In this document: positions 1-12,647 of the stretch, in pieces
Layout of the letters: each line of letters opens with the position of its first letter
Position numbering within the stretch: position 1 is the stretch's first letter
Assembly: GCA_026874595.1 (NCBI GenBank)
Contig: CM049310.1
Coordinates: forward strand, 28,693,058-28,757,057
DNA length: 64,000 bases
Direction: 5' to 3'
Origin: Sipunculus nudus
Taxonomy: Eukaryota > Annelida > Sipuncula > Golfingiida > Sipunculidae
Translations under genes and position numbers: made by a program
The notes under the pieces: model-generated
The model's input: only the letters and a program-made list of their open reading frames with translations
Database searches by the model: none
Told to the model about the DNA's origin: nothing

Positions 1-3000
1 AAAACAGTACAGTTACATGCTTTTGGTTGTCAGAAATGGACAAAATGAGGTCTGTTTTTAGATAAAGTGGCACTATTACATACTATGAAGAAAATCACGT
101 TGTACAAATGCCTCTTTTTGTTCAACCTGTAAATTAACCCTGTTTTCGTTTGTCGTTGTTACCCAATGAAAACATATAATTCTTAACGAAACCAAGTCCT
201 TTTTTGTTAAGCTTTTCCTTTTGTAATGCAAGTGTTGTGACGGATGAAACCTTAAAAAAAGAAATTAGCCCAATTAAACACAATTGCTCATAACCGTTGT
301 GTGAGTGTCCTTGACCTTCTGATGTCACATTCTGATTAAGTTCACACAATTAAATGGTTATATCGATTTTCTGAAAAAAAGTGTGTTTATGGGTCAATAT
401 TTAATTCAATGGCGTTTACAGCACACACAAAATAAATGCCCCTTTTCCGATTTTGTCAATGCAAACATTTACAAGTGAGCACAGGGTCCTTGGGCGCTTG
501 TTCTGCTCCACAGTTCTCTCCTAGATTTACTGTCACTCATTGTTATGATGGCTGTCCTGATAAATGAAGAGAGAGTGGAGCCATAATTCCTCAATCCAGT
601 AACATGCTCACTTAAAAGAAGTTCTTTTAGTAATCATTGTGGTACATTTCATTCACCGATTTTCAGGGTCACTTGCATTTACACTTGCATTACAGGTTGA
701 AGTGCATATGATACACCAAATTAAAGCTTAATTCATGAGCATTTGTGTGATGGACTCCAAAACCAGTAATAACTTGACTAGTTGCAATAGGCAAAGTTAC
801 AGCAAACCTCTCTTCAATATCATCATAAATTGGTTGCATTTCAAAGCATTCACCGAAATTGAGACAGATGGTGTAAAACCAGCAATGGGCAACAAAATGT
901 TATGTTTACTTTTGCTGAAAGACAAACTTATGAAAATTGTGTAATGAAGAATTCTAAACTATATTATAACTTTTGAGCCCTCTAGCAAGTCTGAGAAAAA
1001 AATTTTGAAAATATAAAAGGGGAAAATATTATCTTGTGGGGCTTTTGGGTTGTAGCTTTCTCATTTTATGACTTACAGTTCAGCAAATGGCTTTAAAACA
1101 TAGTCAATAAAACTTGCTCCTTCCACAGAGGGAACAGCATTAGCTTCTTGCCAGAAAAGTCATATATTTTGTGAAATTTGACCACCTTATCAAATGTGAC
1201 CATATACGAGCAAATGTCTGTGTATATACGTTTGTACTTTCTTCATGTGTACATATTGACAATAAGGAACACGAAACAGGTCATTGTCACCAGCTGAGCG
1301 AATGTGTTCTTTTTGGTAAATAAACATGACACGTGGTTTGATTAATTATCCCTGCATGTCATGGTGTCGCCTTAAATAATTCAGGGTACATGTACACAAC
1401 ATTTAAATCATGTCTTGACTTGTCTGGTTGTCAAGTGTACATTTTATACCAGTCGGTGACACTAGGATGTCATCAATTATTTTCACGCATAATACCACCT
1501 TTTGGTGTCATTTATATCCATGAATTTATTATGTTATCCATGTGTATGTTTAATGTTGTGTACATGACTCCGTAAATTCTAAGTACTAAATCGTCAGCAA
1601 AACAATTTTTTTGTTGTTTTGAGGTGTATTAGATGTGTACGCCTACACTCATACCACCTCAATGACTCACCCCCATAGGCCTTAACCTTCTTAGATAGGT
1701 TTATGGAACAATCATACATTTCAGTTTGACCTGAAAAAAAATCGCAAGTACAAAACGTCAAGTTCCTTTAAAGAATAGTATATATCATTTAAACAATTTT
1801 AATCCCGAACGGTGGGTTATCCGAAACCGTCGAACTATATTGTTACTGTCCGGAACAGTGATGTATAAAAGGCGCATTTTTTCTTCAAGTTCCTGCACCA
1901 CTAGGTGGAAATAGTCCATTTCACAACCTGCTGTCCACCTGTTTTTTGTAGATGATTTACTTAAAAGTTTATATTTTTCAATATTTTCCAAGTAAACAAC
2001 ATACGGAAGTGACAACCTGATATGGCAGTTAAGAATTTTACAATAAATCCCCGTTTATGTTTCACAACATTTTTGTCTCTTTATCATGATCTGGCAGATA
2101 TAGTGTGTCCTACCATAAGTAGCCATCTTTGTTTTAGCTGGTTATATTTTTTAGAGTGTTTACATGAGTTCATCCAATAAGCAGCTGTCAGTTGAGTCTG
2201 TTTTTGCATGTGACCAATGACCTTGACCGCCATAAGTGGGTCTGACATGTTGTAAAATGTAGACTGATTTATCATATTTTCAGAAAATTATATTACTCAA
2301 ATATGGCATAAGGTAGGTATTTAGTTACCTAGTTGAAAATTAGGTTCTGTAATCCTCTCTTCTACACTATAATTGTTTCCCTTGAAATGTACCTAATAAA
2401 ATTTTTTACAGCAAAAAACAGGTGGACATGAGGGGATGAAATGGACTATAGTCCGATGAAATCGAAATGGGAGCATCTCAGAAAGACTCATTAGACTATT
2501 TTAGATTTTTGCTCTGTTTGACTTCATTCCCATTGTTCTTGGCACAATGCGCGCGAAAGATATTCCAAGATGGCTGCTTGTCGATCATATTTAAATCTAA
2601 CTCGTGTGGACTTCGATAGTTCACATACTTTTCACAGCAGTTATTTTCCTCAAAAGGCGCAGACATAAAAGATTGCAACAAATACTAAGACGTCCAAATC
2701 ACATGACAAATAAACATTCCCAGGAAGATAATTCAAGACAAAAGGCCATAACAAAAGCATACCAAACTTGCTGAGAAGATTGTTTAGAAGAAGTATGCGT
2801 TAATTTTAATCCGAATGCGGATCTAGGACCATTGTATGGACGTCAGAAAGCAAATACTTAAACGATCAATGGGAACTGAATATAAGGTTCTGTTTTATGA
2901 AAGAAGGGAAGAAATATTTTACTCAGGAAAAATTGTAACTAAGGTGATAACAGTTTATACATATTCTTTCTTCTCTCTCTATTACTTTGTGTCTACCTGA

Positions 3001-3477
3001 TTCTATAGTTAGTCTGTGATTGCAGCATCTCAGTTGAGGGAGTTCCTTGAAATGATTTTGTACTCATATTTTTCAACAATTATAAATGATTAAAAGATTC
3101 CATAGAAACATAATTTATTACATCAGTGAACATCATTATGCCATTTCTGGATTGCTATGTCGTTTATTCTTTGTTTAAACTGATCAATAAAAAAATGTTA
3201 ATGTCTCCTTTAGATTGTTCCAGCCATATCAAAACAAAACATATCCGAATCCCGCTTGAAACAAGTCCTAATGTAAGTGACCCTACTGATTTTTCTATTA
3301 TTATCTGACTTAAATATAAAACTGATACAAGTATTTTCGATATCTATTATCATCCATTTGAACAATTGTTTAACAATATTTTATGCAAATTTATGTAAGA
3401 TCTTCATTTATAAAAATTCATTTACTGTCAGAATTATTCAAACTTTTAAAATATTTATCAATAAATACAGATGACAG
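1..3477. other. AT-rich stretch with no supported gene
   Basis: Only short open frames occur, within chance expectation for this base composition. The longest sensible one is a 76-codon minus-strand frame at 1785-2015. Part of it (about 1910-1960, read on the minus strand) resembles the plus strand at about 2410-2460: both contain a variant of aaaaacaggtggaca followed by gaaatggactat. This suggests two inverted fragments of one interspersed repeat rather than a gene. Confidence 0.5.
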
Positions 3478-3915
3478 TCAATGAATCACCCTACAGCCCT
3501 GCCTTGTATTAATTGAAAATTTGTAATTTGTAAAATAACTCGTAATCCCTCTGTCTGTAATGATACATGGTTGCATTTTAGAGTTCATAGATCTGATAAT
3601 TTTAAGTATATTGCCATTTATGTTGGCTGAAGTATTGTATACTATACAAGGTTGTATAGTGTCAAAAGCTTTGCTAAAATCCATAAATATACAATAAATC
3701 CTCCACTTTCGTTTGCATACATATTTATGAACCAAAGCTTGCAAAACAAAAGCATGATATATGGTGCTGCCTTCTTTTCTGTTTCCTGTTATCCTTCCGA
3801 TAATATATTTTTTCTGTTCCTATATTCAATCAACCTGTATTTTAGGACTTTAGTGAATATTTTAACCAAAACATTTAATAAAAAATCTCCTGAGATTTTC
3901 AGGCTGATTTACTTA
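3478..3915 (-). mobile_element. Fragment of a non-LTR retrotransposon reverse transcriptase (dead)
   Basis: Read on the minus strand, the translation shows reverse-transcriptase blocks in the usual order. A KIFTKVL-type segment comes first, then a weak GRITGNRKEGSTIYHAF block (the place of the usual GFR..ST motif), then the catalytic block MDFSKAFDTI holding the first active-site aspartate, and finally NTRQGC (the usual RQGC motif). The piece stops before the second catalytic motif (xxDD) and has no endonuclease. It is a truncated relic, and frame changes near 3900 show decay. The family (non-LTR, APE-type LINE) is clear from the motifs; the clade cannot be fixed from so short a piece. Confidence 0.75.
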
Positions 3916-6900
3916 ATCCTTACTCGTGTAACGGTTATCTAATGACTCTACCCCGATAATCTCGAAATATCCATGACTAAATAGAACTACTAAGGAGGCT
4001 CCATCGACGACAGTGTAGTCGCGACGCGAATATAACCTGGTGTCCTGTACTCACGAAACGTACAGATCCATGGGGAATCATATCTACCTGTCCACATTGT
4101 GTGAAAGTTTTAAACCGGCTGAATAATGTGTGGACTAAAATGCCTATTTTGTCCTACACGGCTTGTTGTATTCCAAGCACATACTAACCCAGTTTGAAAA
4201 TGAAGAAATAGCCGTTCAAAATGGCGAAGTGTATTGTAAATGCTGATAATCCTGTACTACACCCGGTTACGTTTTTAGTATTGTAAGTTGCAAAGTCACG
4301 ACAGAATGTCAGATACATAGTTTTCTAGTAGAGTTAAATACAATAAGACACCTTTGATTGAATGTTAAATTCTCACTACAAGTTGAGAAGATAACGTAAT
4401 GGAAAAGGGTAGCAAGTATACAAGGGTAGCAAGTAAGAATCTATTTTTTGTCATTTAAGGAACAGGTTAAAATGGTGTTACCGATACGTCATGTGCAATC
4501 TGTGTTACGCTTTCCATTATGATGGGTAAGGCAGAAACCTCCAATTGGAGGACTATTAAACTCTGAAACCTCAGGCTCTGCTTCAGCAAATTGTCAAAAG
4601 GAAAGGTTTGCTAATTTTGAAAATGTGTTTATTACTGCAGCCAGGCTGGCAATAATATAAAACGATCCACCTCTTTTAGTTTTAAATAATACAGTGTAGC
4701 ATAAAGAAACATCATTTTGGTGACGACTAACATAGTTGAAAACAGTGAGTTGTAATTGTGAAGTCGCCACCAGATGGCTATAGTGAAACAAAATTGTTGC
4801 TGGTGGTAGTTTGAAAAACACCTGGCTTGACATGAAAAAGGTATACAAAGAATTTGCTCGACAAAAAGACACCAAGAACAACTCGCTTGACACAGAACAG
4901 ACCACGCGTTTATCTCCACAGGGTAGGAAGGAAAACCATGCATATTATAACTGTTCACTCTGTCAGTCTAAAAGCACATATGTCAAGTTGTTTTTTTTTT
5001 AATCAAATTCAATCGCTTAAAGAGGTAAAAAGAAATACGAAACTACGAATTACTTAGAAAAGACATATCTGAATACGTCGTAGTATGCTGGTAATTTGAA
5101 AAAAAAACAAGCTACGTATCGCTTAGAGGATTAATTAATGTCTCATGACCAAAATAAAAATAACGTTTTGGGATGGAATAACCATGCCAACGAAGAACAA
5201 ACCCCAAACGCTCGGGTAGTGTAGGTTACGTGTACATGAGAAGTGACACTGTTGTGCTACAATGATTAAGTGTAGTTCTAAGTAGAACCCGTGAAAGCAT
5301 CATATTTTACATGTATATGCATCAGTATCCTTCTCTGTTTCATCAGACAATTAAATCTTCTATTTGAAAGGAACCTGTGCAAATGATAAATGTGTATGTA
5401 AGTGACTGTGTGTGTGTAACTCGCACACATATTTGTTCATCTGCCAAGTAGAAAAGTGTATGTTTGTGTTATTTATGTATGTTTCGTAGACCAGATTAAA
5501 AGCTATCCCAGTTCAGAACCACTGGGGTCTGGTCTGAGACAGGTCACAATTGGGAACATATCTAGGTCATTTGTAAACTTGACTAGATTTGATCAGTCTA
5601 GATGTCCTCTCAGGTCGGCATGCACATATTGCATACGAAAATATCACAGGCTTCAATGTTTTTAATTCAGAATAAACACATTATATGGTACGAGCAGACG
5701 CACATATAAATTTATCACTTTATGAGCAAGGATGTAGTGTTTGATCTTGGAGACGCACTACAATTCAACACGGACAAAAAATTGCCAATAAACATCGAGA
5801 AATTACCAGAAGGTACGGTGACGTATGACATATATATCTAATAAATCATACATGTGGCTCGCAGACGTGAATTGTGGTTAATATATTAAGTTTCTCCTGT
5901 CTTTTGTATCGTTGTTCATGTTTTTGCAAAAAACCGTCATAATATTATTACATGTGTATTTTAAAGACAGATGAGCCCGGCGCGTTTTGTCTTCTACAAC
6001 ATAATTCATGCTCCGCATATAAAGTACATCTTGTTCTATGTCGTGAAGCTTGTGAGATTTATAGTTTTGTTTTGACGCGACAAAGCTGCCGCTGAATTTC
6101 CCTTTCCTTGTTCAGTATTAACAGTGGTGCGATGAAAATTTGTGGTAGTTCTGTCCTTTGGGAAAACATGTAAATTTAAGTAACTGTGTGAAGGTTTCAC
6201 ACCAACAAAATATGAATCTGATTTCTGAATATAAGATTTCTAAATGACAGTAATTAAATGTAAATTAAATTTAAATATGTGTAAGTATAAATGTAATTTA
6301 AACACTGTATGCACACTCGATCGTTATAAAAAAACTAGACACATATTTAAACTCTGGGAATGGGTTCTTGAATATATTAATAAAAAGAGTACGCCATAGC
6401 ACATCCCAAGCTTGTTTCTTTAAATATAATTTACCTCCCTCATCGGCGGGAATTCTGTAAGTCGTACAGCGTGATTCGTGTTTAGTTGCGAGTGACCGTT
6501 AGAGAGCTTGACTAAGGGACACTGTATATTAACCTTCATTAGTACACGTCGGAGTGACCTGCGCAGGCATGATTTTCACAGTTTGTGCAGCATTGGCAAA
6601 TTGTCTGTCTGTCTGTCTTTCAGAGGTAGCAACGCTTTTTTGGTTGCTGAAGTTCCCGAGACCGTGTGTTGGTGAACATTAAGCATTCTAAGGTCTATAA
6701 AAGCTGATATCACCAGTTTCTGAATTGCTCAGGGATTTTGCAAACCTTGATGTAGAAGGCCATCATAAAGGTCTCACACAAGGACTGCAGGACAATCAGA
6801 AGTATGTTAAGATGTGACTTCATGACAATCAGAAGTATTTTTAGAAGTAACTTCAAGACAATCAATATGATCAATCATCGGCATTATCTTCGCCAATATC

Positions 6901-7691
6901 AGATAATTCACCACCTGAAAGATAAAAGTAGCGTCCATGAATTATAATAATCGTCTGAAATATTATGAAGCTTGACTGATTTCTAACTGAATAGAAATGT
7001 GAAATACCTGACAACAACCTGAAAAGATAACAACTGATCAATAAAAAAATTACGCAATAAATACACCCCTTGGGTCCAACCCCAGGTGTACCGATGAAAG
7101 TTAATACTGGTTACCCTCGGTGTTGAAATGCAAGGCTTCTGTGATTTTTTCGTGTGACAAAATAATATAAAAAGTCCGAGGTCCTCGAAAAATAAAACAA
7201 TGTATAAGAGGTCCTCGTCCATTTAAATGGAAAGATATCTCATGCGAAAGGAATAAAGAAATAGAGGAGATTTCAGTCCATTGATATTGACTTTAGACAC
7301 TGTCGAAAAAAATACCCTTCATTTGATAACAATGTGATAAACATTTTGCTTTTCGGCTGAAAATGACCATTGGCTGACTAAGCGGGGAAAAAATCGAAAG
7401 AATTCAAACGAATTCGCAAAGAAAAAAAAACTAATTGATTTAATAAAATGTTTTTACGCTTTATACATCATATATCGCCAGAGAATTTGCATCTCAGTAG
7501 TGTGCATCGAGCATTTACAATTAATGATTACTAGATCCAAAACAAAAATTTTCAAATTAGAAATATACAGGGAAAACGTGATGTTTTTTTGTCCACCAAA
7601 GATTAAGATTTATTGATGGGCACGAGGAATTGAACACTCGTATTTAAATAATTGCATCTTTTATCTGATCATTTACATCTGGATCTGACAG
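3916..7691. other. Intergenic or intronic AT-rich DNA, nothing recognisable
   Basis: No supported gene. Minor items are a CTGT tetranucleotide run ending in an acceptor-like cag at about 6603-6621, and two and a half copies of a 33-bp unit starting gacaatcagaagta at about 6791-6870. Open frames of 100-108 codons on the minus strand at 4594-4958 overlap each other in different frames and match nothing. Confidence 0.4.
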
Positions 7692-7805
7692 AAATGAGGC
7701 AAGATTTGAAACTAACATATGCAGAACGAGATACAGAAGGAGGTTTAAAATTTGAAGATAAAGATATTACCAGTGTGTTAATAAAAGTTCATATGAGGAG
7801 ATCAG
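7692..7805 (+). CDS. Weak candidate internal exon
   Basis: A 114-nt open segment lies between an acceptor-like ctgacag (ending 7691) and a donor-like ATCAG/GTCAGG. It reads charged, soluble sequence with pieces such as MRQDLKLTYAERDTEGG and LKFEDKDITSVL, unlike the hydrophobic chance frames around it. The branch and pyrimidine tract upstream are poor, no neighbouring exon with matching phase was found, and no family is recognised. It may well be chance. Confidence 0.13.
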
Positions 7806-8689
7806 GTCAGGGCAGACTCAATGTGTTACGTGTTATGTGTTATAGTTGACCTATTTTGTTTATAATTTGGATCGCGATGGGAAAATGACAAGATTTGTAT
7901 GGCTATTTATCGGTCCATTGAATGATCTATTGGGCTTAAAATGTCACATGGCTGTTGTTTGTCAGACTCACAAATGTATAACTTGCTAAGCCTAATATGA
8001 AGAAATAAGTGACCCAGGGGATAAATGATAAACGTGCAGTTTTATTTTACATTAAATAAGGTGACCTTATTACCTTAACGCATAATTTGGCATCCACTTT
8101 TTTGAGGGCTTGCACTTACAACCGTAGAACACATTGCTTGATATTCATTATATTACAGCATTCATCTTTATATACTTTCGGAGTCGAGGTGTGTAAAATG
8201 TCATCTTGTACACCTTGTCTATAGCTACGTGGTGAGGATATCAGCAGAGTTTATACATGCAGATACCTTTTAAGATAAGGAAATCTAATTTACTTGTTGG
8301 TAAGTTTGTCAGGAAAAATGACCACACACTCACGCCAGGTTGCTTATAATATCGCCATTCTTTGTAAATATTGCGTCAAGGTCTGTATCCAAAGTCAACG
8401 ATCCGGAGCTCACGCCTCACATAAACACATGCGTGTAGTCTAGCACTCCGGTCACGCTAGTGGATATAATAAAAATTTGTAGACATAAAGGAAAAAAAAT
8501 TACAAATAAACAACCTTTGAAAGCGCATAACCAGAGTTTCAAGTGAGATGAATGCATTTGTTGCTGACTGTGAAACTATTTTTGTCCTTTGAAAGAAAAA
8601 GCAATCAAAAGGCTTTAATCTGGGCATAAAAAAAAGGATAGAAAGAAATCTGTCAAAAGATTCACCGCTGCAGCGCATTAATTACATAC
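7806..8689. other. No feature seen
   Basis: AT-rich sequence without a credible open frame, repeat or regulatory site. Confidence 0.4.
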
Positions 8690-9205
8690 TGGTCATACGC
8701 GGATCGGGGTGGGGGGGGGGGGGGGGTCCAGAGGGTCCGGATCCCCCACTTTGAACCGAAGCAACCTTTATTAAGGATTTCAGACCAATATTGCGTCCTG
8801 AATACGCCCCCCCCCCCCCCTTCCCTTCTAGATTCGGGGACTTTTTTAAGGGTTGGTCATAAAGCCAAAAAAAATAAAAGGTACGGTTCTCAGGCACCGC
8901 CAACGTCAATTTTAACCCCCCGCACTAAAAAATTTATTTTGATTTTTATCTAACAAGAAGATAAATAATACAATTTAGGAAGTGCTTTAACCTGTTTATA
9001 AAAAAAATGTTATATTCATGCTTTCTCGTGATCATATGACATTTTTATTGCAACATACAAAAAAAGATAAAAAAAACAAAATACCACCCGCCCCCATTGA
9101 TTTCAATTGTGATTTCAGTGCATGAGAACCATAGCTTTTTTTTTTGCCCAGGTCCTCCTGGGCTGGACCCCTCCTTTTCCTAAATCCTGAATCCGCCTCT
9201 GATGG
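8690..9205. mobile_element. Degenerate non-autonomous DNA-transposon-like patch with long G and C runs
   Basis: The right end reads, on the minus strand, CAGAGGCGGATTCAGGATTT. That resembles the CAGGGGCGGATCCAGG-type termini seen on many invertebrate hAT-like elements. The left end starts with a related but eroded acgcggatcgggg. Inside are a G run of about 18 at 8709-8726 and a C run at about 8807-8820. There is no transposase. The assignment rests on the termini alone. Confidence 0.3.
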
Positions 9206-9233
9206 TGATGTATATTCATGCACTTACTTTTAG

Positions 9234-9524
9234 CCAATGAATCTTCTTCCACACCTGTAAGTTAATAAATCCTTGTCCTGAATAAAACATTGTTTCATCT
9301 GATGCAGGCAGCACAGAAAGATCCACGGTCGAAAACATCAAGGTCCTTCCATTCTTCTGGTGTCCTCAGTTAACCCCTATCAACAGGTAATGAATAAATT
9401 TATAATCATAGTACAGTTTAAACCAATAAAATATCATACACAATACTTCCGTTGATGAAACAACCCCGGAAGGGGAATATATTCTATATTCCTGTTTCAG
9501 GAAAGTAGCCAGGCACATAAATAA
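9234..9524 (+). CDS. Possible small three-exon coding chain (3' part of an unknown gene)
   Basis: Three short segments are joined by consensus splice sites with agreeing phase: 9234-9256 (donor CCT/GTAAGT), 9308-9386 (acceptor tgatgcag, donor CAACAG/GTAATG) and 9501-9524 (acceptor ttcctgtttcag), the last ending in TAA. The peptide reads PMNLLPHL, then QHRKIHGRKHQGPSILLVSS, then ESSQAHK. Two phase matches in a row are suggestive, but the first intron would be only about 51 bp and no family is recognised. It could be the 3' end of a gene whose earlier exons lie upstream, or a non-coding transcript. Confidence 0.2.
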
Positions 9525-9784
9525 CGTGTCTTTACTATTATGCCGTGCTACAAAGTCAAGGCATCCTTGACTCTCTCAAATGGCAAACTATAAACTGATC
9601 CTTCAGAAATAACAGATACCCTCGTGGTTATCAGATACTCTCGCGGTTATTCACGTTTGTGTACAGTACGGCTCTGATGGCAGATTCTGCTGAACATTGC
9701 TACAGATTACTTCATCCTCGACCAATTTATTACGTCAAGATTCCACATCTATCAGACCTTTCATTACTTCTGTGTACAAACACT

Positions 9785-9790
9785 TTTATT
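9785..9790 (-). promoter_or_regulatory. Polyadenylation signal AATAAA (minus strand)
   Basis: TTTATT on the plus strand gives AATAAA on the minus strand, about 150 nt after the stop codon of the candidate minus-strand terminal exon ending at 9937. A separate 59-codon minus-strand frame (9789-9968) ends in TAA overlapping this signal. Confidence 0.3.
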
Positions 9791-9936
9791 AGGAGTCTGC
9801 TCTTAGAGCATCTGTAACTGGATGGTCAGAGGTAGACAGTTTCTGTTCACCCAAGAATGCTTTAAGAAGCGGGTCAGTTTGAGAAACCAATACCAAAAAG
9901 TCATTGGCATTTGTCTCAATCAAGTGCACAAGACCG

Positions 9937-10403
9937 TCACACGTGAGGTTTGAGATCACATGATTCATACATAAAGGTCAAGGACTTCACGTGTCTTACA
10001 GGCATGTGACTTGCACTGTCTTTCTGCCAAATAAAAAACAACTTTCATACAAGTAGGTGGGCTTATACAAGATACATATGACTCTGTCTGTTATTTTTCT
10101 CTTATCCCTGTAAATTTGTCTGTTTTAATTTTAAGTTAAAATTTATCTGCCATCTATCCACCACCAGCACGTATAGAAGAGATTTGGTGAGAATTTCTAT
10201 TGCTTTATTGTATATAATTTTTAGAAGATCAAGTACATTAATATGCTTACCACAAAGCGGATATTTGGGTGAAAGCGGCACAAATTTAACACCCGCTGAA
10301 TCAATGTTTTACCCCCATTAACTGACCACAGGTATGGGTGTCCCGGCGGCCCTGTCCTCCCCTTATCACAAATGGTAAACGTATCTCTTAAAATAATAGT
10401 ATC
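9937..10403 (-). CDS. Candidate last two exons of an unrecognised minus-strand gene
   Basis: The penultimate exon (10403 down to 10251, 153 nt, exactly 51 codons, phase 0 at both ends) is bounded by acceptor gttgttaacag and donor GTG/GTAAGC. It reads DTIILRDTFTICDKG, then RTGPPGHPYLWSVNGG, KTLIQRVLNLC and RFHPNIRFV, a balanced composition unlike chance frames here. The next acceptor, a good pyrimidine tract ending ttatttggcag, opens an exon at 10023 that continues in phase 0 for 28 codons to TGA at 9937-9939. AATAAA follows at 9785-9790. An upstream donor CCAG/GTAACT near 11245 could close a further phase-0 exon on the same strand. The product is not recognised. A different open frame runs at 9789-9968, so the true end of the last exon is uncertain. 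Confidence 0.38.
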
Positions 10404-11753
10404 CTGTTAACAACATTCCCCTATTAAAGGGAGTATACAACTTGAGCTTATTATAAGTTCGTATTAAAATTTGCCTTATATTTACAGGAAAAAGACGTGT
10501 GTGGTTTGCTTATGAAGCACCCGATGGACTGTACAGAGTTGTGTATATAAATATGATTTTTGAGAAAAAGCAGTATTAGCTTCGATACTTCCGTGGTCAA
10601 ATAAATTTCTTCACTCTGGTTAATGGGAAATTTGCAATGAGCAGAAAACTAAATTGAGGTTTATACAACTATCACAAAGCAGAAGCACGTTACACCAGAA
10701 TTAAGAACACTCTTGTGCGTTAGGATGATATTTTCTAAACTGAAAGAACGGATATTTTAAAATGCTTGATATGTACCACTTACTTTGTTAGTTTCCAAAA
10801 CCTCAACATATTGAGGATATTTAGAACATTCTCTGTTCCAACTTTCCTGCATTCAATATAAACAACCAAAATTCAGGAAACTAGCTGATGGCGTATCATC
10901 TATTCACGTGTTCTACCCATACGTCCCCCCCCCCCGGAAGGTCAGTCTACAGCATGCACCACCCAAGCGCGAAATTAAGAGGGTGTAGTTGCTCATTTAT
11001 ATGAATATCATCAAGATAGTTACTGAACTCACGTTATGATATGTTATTGGTTTAAGACGCCATCTTGCGTGTCTTTTGTATATGTTCATAAAGCTTGGAA
11101 GCGGAGCAAGAAGGAAAGATTGATAATGACATAATTAAGTGTATATATCTATTCAAAGTAGGGAATATTGAGTTTAATTTATGAGCTTGTTTTGGTAGGG
11201 GTCATCCCTTTTAACATACCCTTTGTAAACATTGTGGCAGTTACCTGGTCCCTGGAAGGAACGACCGCTGCCAGCTGACGAGTCACGTGGACACTGATGT
11301 ACACCGGTCACGTTACTACCAGCGGTAAAATCAGAGGTTGAATATACATCACCGAACGGTCATGTCACAATTTTGTTTTTGAGATTTTATTTTGATTTTC
11401 TTAATTGTAGTTGTAATAAGAAAATATATTACACTCAACAGAGAAATTTGTGAACAGGTTATATAATACCCTACAATGGATAACAATGGAGGACTTTTAT
11501 TCAAAAATAAACATTAATCAACATGTGTTTAACAGAGCACAGGTCAACAAGATCAGATTCAGGATCTCTGCTTTACAAAATATCATGCACCAACACCTTA
11601 ATTAACCTAATGTCTTATGGGACAATGATATAGGGAAACCATTCTTTGATGTCCTGAAACTAACATGCATTATTTTATCACATAGAGGCAGGACAACTGG
11701 ACACTGGAAGTTACAATTTTCTATGGCTTCAACAAATTTCTAAAAATATATTG

Positions 11754-11804
<51 letters not shown>

Positions 11805-12098
11805 TATAGACTAGTATGATTAATACTTTTTTTCCAGCACGCAGTGGGTATTAATGAAACTTTGTGTCGTGGTTCGTGGAGGCAAATAGTAATACAAACA
11901 ACATTTTCCCATCTCCAATGGCTTTGTTAGAAATTCTTTTGTGTGACGTTGTTAGAAAGTAAATAAGCACACTCGCTCTTGGAATACAGGTCCACTTATA
12001 CAGTTACACAGGTCGACCCGGATGTGTGAATGTTTTATTAGTGGAAATCATATATATTTTTTAACAGAGGACATACATTTTGTTTATTCTTTCCACAG
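10404..12098. other. Mostly unassigned DNA with scattered coding-like scraps
   Basis: On the plus strand, an acceptor-like gccttatatttacag is followed at 10492 by a 29-codon open stretch reading RRVWFAYEAPDGLYR and ending at TAG near 10578. On the minus strand, 11245-11310 is open up to donor CCAG/GTAACT. A C run lies at about 10925-10936. None of these can be tied to a family, and no promoter was identified. Confidence 0.3.
11755..11812. repeat. (TA)n microsatellite
   Basis: A nearly pure TA dinucleotide tract of about 55 bp with one C interruption near its right end. Confidence 0.9.
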
Positions 12099-12187
12099 GT
12101 TGGAAAAGGATGATTAAACTTGGATGCTCTTTCAGATCTATTAGATATGGAAGCAATGATCTATATCCTCCGGAAAATACAAGATAA
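12099..12187 (+). CDS. Weak candidate terminal exon, immediately before a SINE insertion
   Basis: A strong acceptor (gtttattctttccacag) is followed by 29 open codons including WKRMIKLGCSFRSIRYGS and NDLYPPENTR, ending in TAA at 12185-12187. The stop codon lies within the target-site duplication of the SINE at 12195, so the SINE would sit in the 3' untranslated region if this exon is real. No upstream exon or family was identified. Confidence 0.2.
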
Positions 12188-12194
12188 CATAACA

Positions 12195-12633
12195 AGACCG
12201 GCTTCTGTGGCTCAGGGGTAGAGCGCAGGACTCAAAGCCGGGAGATCGTGAGTTCGAATCTCAGCCGAGGCGGTGAGGTTTTTCACGGTCGGCCCCCACC
12301 CAGAGTGAGCGCTCTGCAGGCTTAATGGGAAGGCTGTGCCCTACAGCCGTGTGTCACTCACATACGAGTGCGTCTTTGGGGGTTCCTCGGTGTTATGACC
12401 CAGCAATGGGGATGATTAAACACCCAGGACCCGCAGGTGCGGTAGACACCGGGCCTGGGTGACACCAGGATATAAAAATGATAGGAAGCGAGTGCTACCG
12501 CCCTGTCAAGTAGTCCCAAACCGAAATGGAAAATCTGCAGATGTACATATTTAGTTAATAATTAGTTAAGTCAGCATTAAAAAAATGGAGGCGGTTACCT
12601 CCACCAAAAAATTAAAAAAAAAATAAAAAAAAA
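12195..12633 (+). mobile_element. Complete tRNA-derived SINE with target-site duplications
   Basis: The 5' head carries an RNA polymerase III box A (tggctcaggggtagagc, 12210-12226) and box B (gttcgaatctc, about 12252-12262), as in a tRNA gene. A tRNA-unrelated body follows, then an A-rich tail. The insertion is flanked by the 14-bp direct repeat aagataacataaca at 12181-12194 and 12634-12647, the signature of LINE-driven retroposition. The head is not a functional tRNA: the sequence after the B box runs straight into the SINE body. A 5'-truncated relative lies at 39277-39537. The intact duplications point to a fairly recent insertion. Confidence 0.92.
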
Positions 12634-12647
12634 AAGATAACATAACA

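Noticed and set aside
4594-4958. Overlapping minus-strand frames of 103 and 108 codons
   Set aside because: They overlap in different frames with no homologous motif; at most one could be real and neither has support.
9678-9818. Plus-strand 46-codon frame beginning MADSAEHCYRLLHPRPIYYV
   Set aside because: It slightly resembles a flavin-reductase-type start, but it is short, ends at a stop without a donor and overlaps minus-strand signals; too weak to call.
12195-12270. A functional tRNA gene
   Set aside because: Box A and box B are present but no acceptor stem closes, and the sequence continues into a SINE body with an A-rich tail and target duplications.
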